NCBI GenBank assembly: GCA_020200615.1
Contig: JAIVIH010000002.1
Coordinates: 1 to 9,430, forward strand
From: Actinomycetota bacterium
Lineage (GTDB): Bacteria > Actinomycetota > Acidimicrobiia > Acidimicrobiales > AC-14
Length of the DNA stretch: 9,430 bases
Direction of reading: 5' to 3'
Shown: positions 1-6,730 of the stretch, piece by piece
Layout: each line of letters starts with the position of its first letter
How positions within the stretch are numbered: position 1 is the stretch's first letter
Made by a program: the position numbers and the translations under genes
Notes under the pieces: generated by a model
Database searches by the model: none
The model's input: only the letters and a program-made list of their open reading frames with translations
What the model was told of the DNA's origin: nothing

Positions 1-400
1 GCCCGGAGATGGGGACGGCCGCCGCCTGCTCGAAGGACAGGTTGGCCGGCTTGGCGGTGAGCCGGTCCGCTCGGGCGCTGGCGTACTCGGCGAAGGAGCC
101 GTCGCAGGCGCCGTAGACGTCATCGCCGGCTTTGAACCCGGTCACGTCGTCGCCGACAGACTCGACCGTCCCCGCCAGGCTGCGGCCCGGGTTGAGGGCC
201 TTGGGCCGGCGCAGCCCGAACCCGGCGACGCGGATGGGGTAGGGGAGGCCGGCCATGATGTGCCAGGTACCGCGGTCCACGCTGGCGGCACGGACGCGGA
301 CGAGGATCTGGTCGTCCGCGATGGTGGGCCGGGCGACGTCGGCGACCCGGAGCACTTCCTCCGGTGAGCTGCCGTACTCGTCCTGGACGATGGCCTTCAT
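1..400 (-). CDS. NAD(P)-dependent alcohol dehydrogenase / quinone oxidoreductase-like MDR protein (N-terminal 133 residues; runs off left edge)
   Basis: This is the GroES-like N-terminal half of a medium-chain dehydrogenase/reductase. It opens with MKAIVQDEYG, then has a quinone-oxidoreductase-type core (VRVRAASVDRGTWH at about 35-47), a G-x-V-E-S-V-G turn near 77-83 and a G-S-F-A-E-Y block at 101-106. The position that carries the first catalytic zinc cysteine in classical alcohol dehydrogenases is not a cysteine here (V-D-R-G-T-W-H), so the protein is expected to be zinc-independent and to reduce quinones, enals or similar carbonyls with NAD(P)H. The Rossmann half lies outside the window. 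The ATG overlaps the TGA of a possible 21-residue leader ORF. The gene diverges from the TetR gene and is probably repressed by it through the three palindromes between them. Family assignment is firm; the substrate is unknown. Confidence 0.9.
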   Translation of the reverse strand, partial: MKAIVQDEYGSSPEEVLRVADVARPTIADDQILVRVRAASVDRGTWHIMAGLPYPIRVAGFGLRRPKALNPGRSLAGTVESVGDDVTGFKAGDDVYGACDGSFAEYASARADRLTAKPANLSFEQAAAVPISG

Positions 401-462
401 GGTTTCTCGCCGGCTGTCCCGGGCGCCGGATCCGTCGGACGGGCGATGGCTGCTCTGGTCAT
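397..462 (-). CDS. Possible 21-residue leader peptide coupled to the dehydrogenase
   Basis: An ATG at 462 sits six bases downstream of a strong Shine-Dalgarno sequence (GGAG within GGAGAGAACC). It opens a 21-codon frame, MTRAAIARPTDPAPGTAGEKP, whose TGA overlaps the dehydrogenase ATG as ATGA. The dehydrogenase itself has only a weak purine stretch (GGCGAGAAACC) before its start. The arrangement fits translational coupling, in which ribosomes ending on the leader restart on the dehydrogenase. The peptide has no recognisable domain and its sequence alone does not show that it is made. It could instead be a chance short frame in the 5' leader. Confidence 0.4.
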   Translation of the reverse strand: MTRAAIARPTDPAPGTAGEKP

Positions 463-484
463 GGTTCTCTCCGAGGTCGTTTTG

Positions 485-535
485 CTTACGTTGTAAGTTA
501 CTTACGTTGTAAGTACGGTACACTTACACCGTAAG
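485..535. promoter_or_regulatory. Triple palindromic operator array in the dehydrogenase/TetR divergent region
   Basis: Three copies of the inverted repeat CTTAC-N3-GTAAG lie at 485-497, 501-513 and 523-535, with spacers GTT, GTT and ACC. The middle site extends to a perfect 17-base palindrome (TACTTACGTTGTAAGTA, 499-515, apart from the central base). The right-hand site extends to 15 bases. The GTAAG of site 1 and CTTAC of site 2 also form a nested palindrome around TTA. The stretch is AT-rich compared with its surroundings and lies between two divergent starts, as expected for binding sites of the adjacent TetR-family repressor. No convincing -35/-10 pair could be assigned. Ownership by this TetR is inferred from adjacency. 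Confidence 0.8.
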
Positions 536-566
536 TACGTCAACCCCGCACGGGAAGGCAACGTGA

Positions 567-1238
567 ATGGCACCGCCGACCAAGGCCTCCCAGGCCCGAG
601 TACCGCTGAGCCGTGATCGGGTGCTGCGCGCCGCAGTCGCCCTCGCCGACGAGAGCGGGCGCGGGTCGCTGAGCATGCGGAAGCTGGGCGAGGCCCTCGG
701 CGTCGAAGCGATGTCGCTGTACAACCACGTGGCCAACAAGGACGACCTCCTCGACGGCATGATCGACCTCGTCTTCAGCGAGATCGACCTGCCGTCGGGC
801 GAAACCGACTGGAGGACGGCGATGCGCCGGCGTGCGGTCTCGGCCCGTCTGGCGCTGTCGTGCCACCCCTGGGCCATCGGCCTGATGGAATCGCGGGCCT
901 CACCAGGTCCGGAGACGCTGCGACACCACGACTCCGTGATCGGAAGCCTCCGGGCGGCGGGCTTCTCGATCGAGATGGCGGCGCACGCGTTCTCGGTTCT
1001 CGACAGCTACATCTACGGCTTCGCCCTGCAGGAGGCGAGCCTGCCGTTCCACACGGCCGAGGAGACAGCGGAGGTCGCTCAGATGATCCTGGCGCAGTTC
1101 CCCCGTGACGAGTACCCCCACCTCGCCGAGCTCACCATCGAGCACGTCCTCCAGCCCGGCTACGACTACGGGAACGAGTTCGAGTTCGGGCTCGACCTCA
1201 TCCTCGACGGCCTCGAGCGGGCCCGGGAAAGGATCTGA
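567..1238 (+). CDS. TetR/AcrR-family transcriptional regulator
   Basis: This 223-residue protein has the usual length and layout of a TetR repressor. The N-terminal helix-turn-helix spans about residues 15-62, with the typical S-x-R-K-L-G-x-x-L-G-V run followed by M-S-L-Y-N-H-V and K-D-D-L-L-D. The mainly helical C-terminal ligand and dimer domain, including the [10 protein letters not shown] end, resembles the TetR_C subgroup that also covers the tetracycline repressors. The ATG at 567 has GGGAAGG about eight bases upstream. It is divergent from a quinone-oxidoreductase-like gene, a very common actinobacterial pairing, so it probably represses that gene and itself until a small ligand binds. 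The ligand cannot be told from the sequence. Its stop lies three bases from the stop of the convergent HTH_42 gene. Confidence 0.93.
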   Translation: MAPPTKASQARVPLSRDRVLRAAVALADESGRGSLSMRKLGEALGVEAMSLYNHVANKDDLLDGMIDLVFSEIDLPSGETDWRTAMRRRAVSARLALSCHPWAIGLMESRASPGPETLRHHDSVIGSLRAAGFSIEMAAHAFSVLDSYIYGFALQEASLPFHTAEETAEVAQMILAQFPRDEYPHLAELTIEHVLQPGYDYGNEFEFGLDLILDGLERARERI

Positions 1239-1241
1239 GCG

Positions 1242-2282
1242 CTAGGAGTGGAAGGCGGCCAGCCGCTCGGCCTCGTCCTCCAGCCCTCGCCGGACCGAGG
1301 AGGGGAGGGGCTCGAAGGGCTCGAGCCGCACCCGGCCCTCTTCGTACTTCCAGGTGCCGGCCACGGCTCCGTCCACGAGGAACGTCGACACCGAGTGCGG
1401 GTTCTTGGTGCTGAACACGAGGGGCCGGTAGGCCTCGGGAAGGATCGCCTTCCGGCGGGCGTGGACCAGCAGGATGGCGTCCCACGTGGGCAGGAATCGG
1501 ACCGGGGCAGGGGTGGCCGCATCGGGAAGGGGCGACCGGGGCAGGTCGAAAAGCACCGGGCCGTCCTCGGCGCGGAAGCGGCGCAGGGGGAGACGCTCCA
1601 GGACGGGGGCCACCTCGCCGGTGGGCAGCCCGGCCCAGTCGGCCAGCTCGGCCGCGGTGGAGGGGCCGAACCCGGTGAGGTACCGGCGGACGAGGAGCTC
1701 GTCCGCTTCCTCTGGAGTGACGGCCGGAGGGCCGAGCCAGCTCTCGGCGGAGGCGAAGAGGTCGGCACGGCGCCGCTCCCACGTGCCCGACGGCGGGGCC
1801 CGGACGAGGTCGACCCAGAGCCCCACGCCGATGGACCGGGACTTTCCCACCAGTTGGTCGAGCTCGCTCCGGCGGATGGGCCCCTCCAGGAGACGATGCC
1901 GCAGTTGCTCGGCGGCTTCCTCCAGGTCGGCGGCGGTGGCCTCACCGCGCATCGCCCGCAGCCAGTACGTCCGCCGCGCCGCCCGGACGGCGACGGCCAG
2001 CGGCCAGTAGTCCTCCGCCGAAACGAGGTGGATCGTCACCCGCATCAGGGTCGCCTGCACCACCTCCCGCCGCTCGAGGGCGTGAGTCAGGACGCCCCGC
2101 CGGAAGCCCTCCACCCTCGACCACAGCCCCACGTACATGGACGGCGCGTACTGGGCCTGCAGGCCGCCCATGCGCTCCAAGGTCCGGGGAAGAGGCAGAC
2201 GGGCGCGTTCCAGGAGCAGCTGGCGGGCGAGGAGGGACCGGTTCAGCTCACGCTGGGACAGCGTGCGTTCCCTGCCGGCCAC
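1242..2282 (-). CDS. HTH_42 winged-helix protein, AlkZ/YcaQ-type DNA glycosylase
   Basis: This 346-residue protein belongs to the HTH_42 (DUF1006, winged helix DNA-binding) family. Landmarks are the N-terminal R-x-L-L-L-E region, M-G-G-L-Q-A-Q-Y at about 39-45, M-R-V-T-I-H-L-V at about 81-88, the Y-L-T-G-F-G-P-S-T helix near 199-207 and the late F-L-P-T-W-D strand. Family members AlkZ and YcaQ/AlkX are DNA glycosylases that unhook alkylated bases and interstrand crosslinks. Their catalytic motif is Q-x-Q in AlkZ-like and Q-x-D in YcaQ-like proteins. Gln42-Ala-Gln44 here matches the AlkZ-like form, so base-excision activity on bulky or crosslinked adducts is a reasonable inference. The start is GTG at 2282, with no clear ribosome binding site. 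It diverges from the short-chain dehydrogenase across 81 bases. Confidence 0.87.
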   Translation of the reverse strand: MAGRERTLSQRELNRSLLARQLLLERARLPLPRTLERMGGLQAQYAPSMYVGLWSRVEGFRRGVLTHALERREVVQATLMRVTIHLVSAEDYWPLAVAVRAARRTYWLRAMRGEATAADLEEAAEQLRHRLLEGPIRRSELDQLVGKSRSIGVGLWVDLVRAPPSGTWERRRADLFASAESWLGPPAVTPEEADELLVRRYLTGFGPSTAAELADWAGLPTGEVAPVLERLPLRRFRAEDGPVLFDLPRSPLPDAATPAPVRFLPTWDAILLVHARRKAILPEAYRPLVFSTKNPHSVSTFLVDGAVAGTWKYEEGRVRLEPFEPLPSSVRRGLEDEAERLAAFHS

Positions 2283-2363
2283 GGCCGCAACCTAGGCCGC
2301 CGGCCGGCGGATCGTGGTCCAGCCGTGCATCCCCGGCAGGCGAGTTGGGTAGAGCCTTCGGTC

Positions 2364-3095
2364 ATGACTACCTCACTGATCTGGATATCAGGGGCGTCGG
2401 GAGGGATCGGAGAAGCGCTGGTCGCCACCGTGCCGTGGGAGGAAGCCCGCATCATCGGTATCAGCCGGAGCCAGGCGGAGGGTACGGAACACTTGGAGGC
2501 GGATCTGGCCGACCCCGCGTCCTGGCCTTCGGTGGGCGAGTCCTTCAAATCGGAGTTGGAGGGGTTCGACGGCGACCGGGTCGTCTTCGTCCACGCCGCG
2601 GGGACCATCGAGCCCATGGGGTTCGCCGGGGAGGTGGACACCGACGCCTACTCGACCAACGTGGTCCTGAACAGCGCCGCTCCTCAGGTGCTCGGTCACC
2701 TCTTCCTCAAAGCCGCCCGCGACGTCGACGCCCAACGTCACCTGGTCATGCTCACGTCGGGCGCGGCCAAGAGCGTCTACCCGGGATGGTCGTCCTACGG
2801 AGCGGGAAAGGCCGCCATCGACCAGTGGGTCCGTGACGTCGGGGCCGAGCAGTCGGAGCGGGGCGGCGTCGAAGTCATTTCCATCGCTCCCGGCACCGTC
2901 GACACGGGAATGCAGCAGCAGCTGCGGGAGGTCTCCGAAGAGGACTTTCCCAAGCGCCAGAAGTTCGTCGACCTCCACGAGGACGACAAGCTCACCGACC
3001 CCGAGGAGGTCGCCCGGGACATCTGGTCGGTCCTGGATCGCGACGTCGACAACGGGAGCGTCATCGACCTTCGGGAGCTGAGCAAGAAGGGCTGA
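2364..3095 (+). CDS. Short-chain dehydrogenase/reductase, benzil/sepiapterin-reductase-like
   Basis: This is a 243-residue classical SDR. It has the Rossmann G-A-S-G-G-I-G motif at 10-16, an Asp in the D-L-A-D stretch at 47-50, H-A-A-G at 77-80 in place of the usual N-N-A-G, catalytic Ser132 (T-S-G-A), and the Y-G-A-G-K active site with Tyr145 and Lys149. A P-G-T-V-D-T motif follows at 176-181. The short form and this motif set are typical of the benzil reductase (YueD) and sepiapterin reductase-like branch, which reduces carbonyls or diketones with NADPH. The frame stays open far upstream, but the SDR fold begins at this ATG and everything before it is antisense to the HTH_42 gene. The ribosome binding site is weak. 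The gene ends one base before the stop of the convergent channel gene. Confidence 0.9.
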   Translation: MTTSLIWISGASGGIGEALVATVPWEEARIIGISRSQAEGTEHLEADLADPASWPSVGESFKSELEGFDGDRVVFVHAAGTIEPMGFAGEVDTDAYSTNVVLNSAAPQVLGHLFLKAARDVDAQRHLVMLTSGAAKSVYPGWSSYGAGKAAIDQWVRDVGAEQSERGGVEVISIAPGTVDTGMQQQLREVSEEDFPKRQKFVDLHEDDKLTDPEEVARDIWSVLDRDVDNGSVIDLRELSKKG

Positions 3096-3096
3096 C

Positions 3097-3858
3097 CTAG
3101 CCGGGGGTTTCCTCGTTCAGCTGGTCCCTCCCCACCTGGAGGAGCCGCAGGACGGTGACGAGGCCCAGGCCGCCGACGAGGTTGCCCAGGGCGGCCCAGC
3201 CGAGGACGCCGAGCCAGTCGACGTACCCGAACGGCGCGCCGACCTGGAGGCCGGCGAACATGACCAGGGAAACGACGATGGCGTGGAACAGCGTGCCCGC
3301 GGCGAGCAGGAAGGCAGCGGCCACGGCCGCGAGGAGCTTGGCCGGGACGGAGTCGCTGCCCCGCTGCATCCATGTCATCAGGGTGATCACGACCCCACCG
3401 AGGATGGAGGCGGCGAAGGACTCGGCGTTCAGCCCCACCTCGGCGTAGTGCCGGGCCAGCTTCACCGCCGTCTCCTGGAGCTTGGGCACGCCGGCCATGG
3501 CCACGGCCATGATCACCCACCCTCCGATCAGGTTGGTGAAGGCGGTCCCGACCCACAGGCGGATCAGGGCCCGCGGGGTGGCCCGCCCGGCGGCGACGGC
3601 CACCACGGGAACGAGGAAGTTCTCGGTGAACAACTCGCTGCTGGCCAGGGTGAGAGCGATGAACCCGATCCCGAAGGCGAGACCGGCCAGAAGCGGGCTC
3701 CCGGTGGCCTCTTCGACCAGGAGGAGCCCGATGACTCCGATGCCCACGTCGATACCGCCGACGGCGCCGGTGGCGAGGAGGGCGGGCCACGTCCGGCTCA
3801 GCCGCTCCTCGCCCTGCTGGACCGAGCGCCGGAAGGTGGAGGCGAGCTCCTCGGTCAT
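3097..3858 (-). CDS. Formate/nitrite transporter (FNT) family channel, YfdC-like
   Basis: This 253-residue membrane protein fits the FNT fold, with six predicted helices at roughly 25-48, 56-88, 100-121, 147-165, 174-203 and 213-240. Helix 2 carries a broken-helix motif S-E-L-F-T-E-N (74-80), equivalent to E-L-F-T-G-N of FocA-type channels. Helix 5 contains F-H-A-I-V-V-S near 191-197, where His192 lines up by context with the central pore histidine of FocA and NirC. The final helix has G-N-L-V-G-G. The family forms pentamers that pass formate, nitrite, hydrosulfide, acetate or lactate. YfdC-like members have no settled substrate. The true start is the ATG at 3858, overlapping the amine oxidase stop as ATGA. 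The open frame runs further upstream, but only as a shadow of the oxidase gene. Confidence 0.88.
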   Translation of the reverse strand: MTEELASTFRRSVQQGEERLSRTWPALLATGAVGGIDVGIGVIGLLLVEEATGSPLLAGLAFGIGFIALTLASSELFTENFLVPVVAVAAGRATPRALIRLWVGTAFTNLIGGWVIMAVAMAGVPKLQETAVKLARHYAEVGLNAESFAASILGGVVITLMTWMQRGSDSVPAKLLAAVAAAFLLAAGTLFHAIVVSLVMFAGLQVGAPFGYVDWLGVLGWAALGNLVGGLGLVTVLRLLQVGRDQLNEETPG

Positions 3859-4922
3859 GCCGTACCGAGGATCAGCCGGGCGGCTCGCTCGCCGGCCCGC
3901 ACCGCGCCTTCCATGTGGCCGCCGCCTTCTTCTGCCGTCTCGGTCCCGGCCCAGACCAGGCGGCCGCCGAGATGGGTTTGGCCGAACAGCGGATGGCCGT
4001 AGGGCACGGGCTCGGAATGCGAGTGACCGTCCTCGCTGGTGTAGGGGTCGGCCGCCCAGTCCCGTTCCATGTACTGCGCCGGGTCGCCCGCTTCGGGACC
4101 GAACAGCCTCGCCAGCTGGTCGAGAACCAGAGGAGCGCGCTCGTCGACGTCCATGGCCCAGAAGTCGGAGTGAGGCACGACGAGGCCCCACAAGGCGGCG
4201 ACGGCGGCGTCGTGGGTGGAAGCGTCGTGGACCTCGTACAGGGGGCCCCGGTCGCTGAAGGCCGAACCGGAGCACCCGGCGGTCCGCCAGAAGGGCGTGT
4301 CGTACACGGCCACGCACTTGATGGCCTCGCCCATCCACGTGGGTGTGGCTTCGATGACCTCGAGGAACTCGCCTGGAAGCTCGGGAGCGAACGAGACGCT
4401 CTCCAGCGCCAGCCGTGGCGGCAAGGTCATGACCACCCACGGCGACTCCAGTCGGGACGAGGCACCGTCTTCATCCTCGACGTCGACAGCCAGGTGCGAG
4501 CCCTCGTCCGTCACGGCGGTGACGGTGGTGGCCAGAGAGATCTGTCCGGGGCTCAGTCGCTCGGCGAGCCGCTCGGAGAGGGCCTGGGTGCCACCGACGA
4601 AGCGCAGGAAGGCGGCCGGTGGGGGTGCCACCTCCACCGGTTCGGGTGGGTTCCCGTCGGCGTCCTCGTGCAGCGTTCGGCCCTCCTGGTACTGGGGAAA
4701 GGCGGTGAGGCCCAGTTCGGCGGCGAGGGCGCGGACGCGGGGCTGGTCCTCCCAGTGCCACGTGGCGCCCAGGTCGAAGCAGGCGTCGTCGGAGATGACG
4801 GTATGGAGCCGTCCGCCCACCCGGGTCCGGGCTTCGACGACCTGCACGGCCAAGCCGCCTGCGGAGAGGGCCGATGCGGCCGTCAGCCCCGAGAGACCGG
4901 CGCCCACCACCAGCACGTCCAT
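3855..4922 (-). CDS. Flavin-containing monoamine oxidase-like FAD amine oxidase
   Basis: This 355-residue FAD oxidoreductase of the amine oxidase family has the dinucleotide motif G-A-G-L-S-G-L-T-A-A at 7-16, the E-A-R-x-R-V-G-G-R block at 30-38, and G-G-T-Q-A-L at 110-115. An M-G-E-A-I-K-C segment at 197-203 is followed by P-F-W-R (210-213). Lys202 corresponds to the flavin-facing lysine of monoamine oxidases. The C-terminal flavin segment W-A-G-T-E-T-A...G-H-M-E-G-A-V-R-A-G-E-R-A-A spans about 324-348. It is about 100 residues shorter than usual and has Y-T-S-E-D where MAO has the cysteine that binds FAD covalently, so the flavin should be non-covalent. Such enzymes oxidise amines to aldehydes with release of ammonia and hydrogen peroxide; the substrate here is unknown. 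The ATG at 4922 follows a TAGGATC stretch. It is translationally coupled to the FNT channel gene. Confidence 0.9.
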   Translation of the reverse strand: MDVLVVGAGLSGLTAASALSAGGLAVQVVEARTRVGGRLHTVISDDACFDLGATWHWEDQPRVRALAAELGLTAFPQYQEGRTLHEDADGNPPEPVEVAPPPAAFLRFVGGTQALSERLAERLSPGQISLATTVTAVTDEGSHLAVDVEDEDGASSRLESPWVVMTLPPRLALESVSFAPELPGEFLEVIEATPTWMGEAIKCVAVYDTPFWRTAGCSGSAFSDRGPLYEVHDASTHDAAVAALWGLVVPHSDFWAMDVDERAPLVLDQLARLFGPEAGDPAQYMERDWAADPYTSEDGHSHSEPVPYGHPLFGQTHLGGRLVWAGTETAEEGGGHMEGAVRAGERAARLILGTA

Positions 4923-4983
4923 CGCCCGGGGATCCTACCGGCGGGCCGTAAGCGGATCGGGCCGGTGCGGCAGGATGAGGGCC
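4923..4983. promoter_or_regulatory. Divergent intergenic spacer between the amine oxidase and a hypothetical gene
   Basis: These 61 bases separate two divergent starts and must hold promoters for both directions. No convincing -35/-10 pair or long palindrome is visible. The only recognisable element is the purine stretch AGGATGAGG (4972-4980), which supplies the ribosome binding site of the plus-strand gene. Confidence 0.4.
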
Positions 4984-5361
4984 ATGGCCGCACCCGCTCA
5001 ACGTCCCATCGATCCCACGCCTGTCCATACGGACGGCCTCCCCCCGCTGCCCCAGCGGGAGCGCACCATCCCGGCCACGGCCTGGATCGAGGCGCCCGCC
5101 GAGGTGCTGGAGCTCGGAGCGGACATCGGCCAGCCGGCCGTGGCCTACAAGCGGCGGATCGGACGGTGGCTGCTGTGGCTCGCGGGCCCGTCCACCCATG
5201 CCGATGCCCGGTACATGGCCGTCGCGGCCGACGACCTCTCCGATCAATGGACGTACCGCCTGTTCCCCGACGGCACCGGGGAGGGGATCGGGCCTGACGG
5301 GCAGCGCCACACCCGCATGCGCACGTGGAAGGAGGCGCTGCGGGATACCGGCAGCTTCTAG
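4984..5361 (+). CDS. Hypothetical protein, 125 residues
   Basis: No family is recognised. The protein begins with a proline-rich, probably disordered segment (about 1-30: PIDPTPVHTDGLPPLPQRER), followed by a compact region of about 90 residues. That region contains I-G-R-W-L-L-W-L-A-G-P near 59-69 and ends in a basic F-P-D-G-T-G...R-M-R-T-W-K-E-A-L-R tail. The short hydrophobic run is part of a strand or helix rather than a convincing membrane anchor, and there is no signal peptide. The start is chosen from AGGATGAGG placed just ahead of the ATG; the frame continues upstream only as antisense to the amine oxidase. It lies 40 bases before the deiminase-like gene on the same strand, so the two may share a transcript. 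Confidence 0.75.
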   Translation: MAAPAQRPIDPTPVHTDGLPPLPQRERTIPATAWIEAPAEVLELGADIGQPAVAYKRRIGRWLLWLAGPSTHADARYMAVAADDLSDQWTYRLFPDGTGEGIGPDGQRHTRMRTWKEALRDTGSF

Positions 5362-5401
5362 CCGCCCTTGTGGCGGATGGCTCCGGAAGGCAGCATGGCC
5401 C

Positions 5402-6721
5402 GTGGCGCAATTCGTCAACCAGTACCCGACACCGGCCTGCATCCCCCGGCGCGACATCCAGGCGTCCCATCGGGAACGAGTCGCCGGAGCCACGGCCTTC
5501 GATACCCGCAGCGTCCTCGCTGCCGGCATGCCGCCGTCCCCCGTCGACCCGCGCATCGTGTCCAGTGCCCACGGCGCCCTCCGCCACATCCTGCTGTGTT
5601 ACCCGGCCTACGCAGACGGCGAGCTGAGCCTGGCCGCCACCTACGGCGAGCTCATCGGCCGGCTGCCCGCGACCTGCCAGATCACGATCCTCGCTCATCC
5701 GAGGGTGCGGGACGACCTGGCCCGCATCGTGGGCCGCCAGCGGCCAAAGGCCCCGCCCACGATCGTAGAGGCGCCCGATTTCCTGGCCTTCTCGGTGTGG
5801 GCCGAGGACGGGTACGTGGCCGTCAACGATGTCGGGAGCAACCCTCAGCGGACGTTCCTGGTCGAGCCGTTCTCGTTTCCCCGCTTCGGCGACAGCATGA
5901 TCGCCGAGCTGGTGGCGGAAGCGACCGACCTCCAGGCGACCCAGGCTCCCCTGTACTTCCAGGGCGGCAACGTCCTGGTGGGGGACGACTTCGTCCTCAT
6001 CGGCTCCGACTACCTGACCAACACCCTCGAGACGTGGAGGGACTCTCAACCGGTCGTCGCCGGGGCGGGCCCCCTGGCCAGGCAGGCGCGCGACCTGTTC
6101 GTACGAACCTTCGACCGCACGCGACGGTTGCACTTCGTGGGCGTGGCCCGGCCCATCGCCGCCGACCTGCTGGCGGACCGGCGGTTCCACCAGGACGGCG
6201 CCCAGTGGACCGAGGAGGTGGGACCAGGAGCGGGTACCCAGCAGCCCATCTTCCACATCGACATGTTCCTCAGCCTCGCCGGCCGCAACCCCGACGACGG
6301 CCGCTACCGGGTGCTGGTGGGGTCCCCGCCTGAAGCGGCCAGGATCCTCGGCCAGACCGTTCCCGACCACGCCGTTCCCCGGGCTTTCGACGAGGTCGCC
6401 CGCCAGCTGACGGGGCTTGGCTTCGAGGTCATCCGCACCCCTCTCCCGCGGGTCTATGTGGACGACCCGCGGACGCGGACCCGCCGGTGGTACTTCGCCA
6501 CGTCGAACAACTGCCTCGTCGAGATCACCGACACCTCCAAGCGGGTGTGGCTGCCGACCTACGGGCACGGCCCGTGGGAGGCGCTGCGGGCCACCGACGA
6601 TGCCAACCGGGCGATCTGGGAGGAGCTCGGCTTCGAAGTCACCCAGCTGGGCGACTTCCACTACTTCGCCCAGAACCTGGGCGCCCTCCACTGCATCAAG
6701 AAGTACCTGGCCCGGGGCTGA
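5402..6721 (+). CDS. Agmatine deiminase / peptidylarginine deiminase-like (guanidino-modifying fold) protein
   Basis: Counting from the GTG at 5402, this 439-residue protein shows the catalytic landmarks of the guanidino-group modifying superfamily in order. They are W-A-E-D-G at 133-137, F-Q-G-G-N-V-L-V at 186-193, an H-I-D motif (His285, Asp287), S-N-N-C at 368-371 and a C-terminal L-G-A-L-H-C with the presumed nucleophile Cys431. Agmatine deiminases and bacterial PADs use the same Asp/Glu-His-Cys set to hydrolyse or transfer from guanidines, but usually have W-x-R-D and G-G-G-I-H-C. The deviations here suggest a divergent subfamily, so deiminase activity on agmatine or arginine is uncertain. 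No signal peptide is seen, so it is probably cytoplasmic. GTG 5402 is the only start codon near the domain after the previous gene's stop. GGAAGG lies about 11 bases upstream; ATG at codon 43 is an alternative. Confidence 0.8.
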   Translation: MAQFVNQYPTPACIPRRDIQASHRERVAGATAFDTRSVLAAGMPPSPVDPRIVSSAHGALRHILLCYPAYADGELSLAATYGELIGRLPATCQITILAHPRVRDDLARIVGRQRPKAPPTIVEAPDFLAFSVWAEDGYVAVNDVGSNPQRTFLVEPFSFPRFGDSMIAELVAEATDLQATQAPLYFQGGNVLVGDDFVLIGSDYLTNTLETWRDSQPVVAGAGPLARQARDLFVRTFDRTRRLHFVGVARPIAADLLADRRFHQDGAQWTEEVGPGAGTQQPIFHIDMFLSLAGRNPDDGRYRVLVGSPPEAARILGQTVPDHAVPRAFDEVARQLTGLGFEVIRTPLPRVYVDDPRTRTRRWYFATSNNCLVEITDTSKRVWLPTYGHGPWEALRATDDANRAIWEELGFEVTQLGDFHYFAQNLGALHCIKKYLARG

Positions 6722-6730
6722 CGATCAGGC

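Noticed and set aside
2297..2310. Perfect 14-base palindrome CCGCCGGCCGGCGG between the HTH_42 and SDR genes
   Set aside because: Made only of G and C in very GC-rich DNA, not repeated nearby; chance is a sufficient explanation.
1248..3095. A 615-codon plus-strand open frame that would fuse a long N-terminal part to the short-chain dehydrogenase
   Set aside because: The first 370 codons are antisense to the HTH_42 gene, are rich in Gly/Arg/Pro and match no fold. The SDR domain begins at the ATG at 2364.
3090..3102. GGCT-N5-AGCC stem at the SDR/FNT convergent junction as a terminator
   Set aside because: Only four base pairs, and the following GGGGGTTT is too short a T-run; not enough for a call.
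3097..4440. Longer N-terminus for the FNT channel
   Set aside because: The extra 194 codons overlap the amine oxidase in another frame and are Arg/Gly-rich without membrane segments. The ATG at 3858 gives the normal FNT length and an ATGA coupling.
3915..5297. A 460-codon plus-strand open frame opposite the amine oxidase
   Set aside because: Low-complexity antisense translation; the minus strand carries unmistakable FAD-binding motifs.
4883..6691. A 602-codon minus-strand open frame opposite the deiminase-like gene
   Set aside because: It is an antisense frame of high-GC coding DNA with no recognisable domain, while the plus strand has clear catalytic motifs over the same span.
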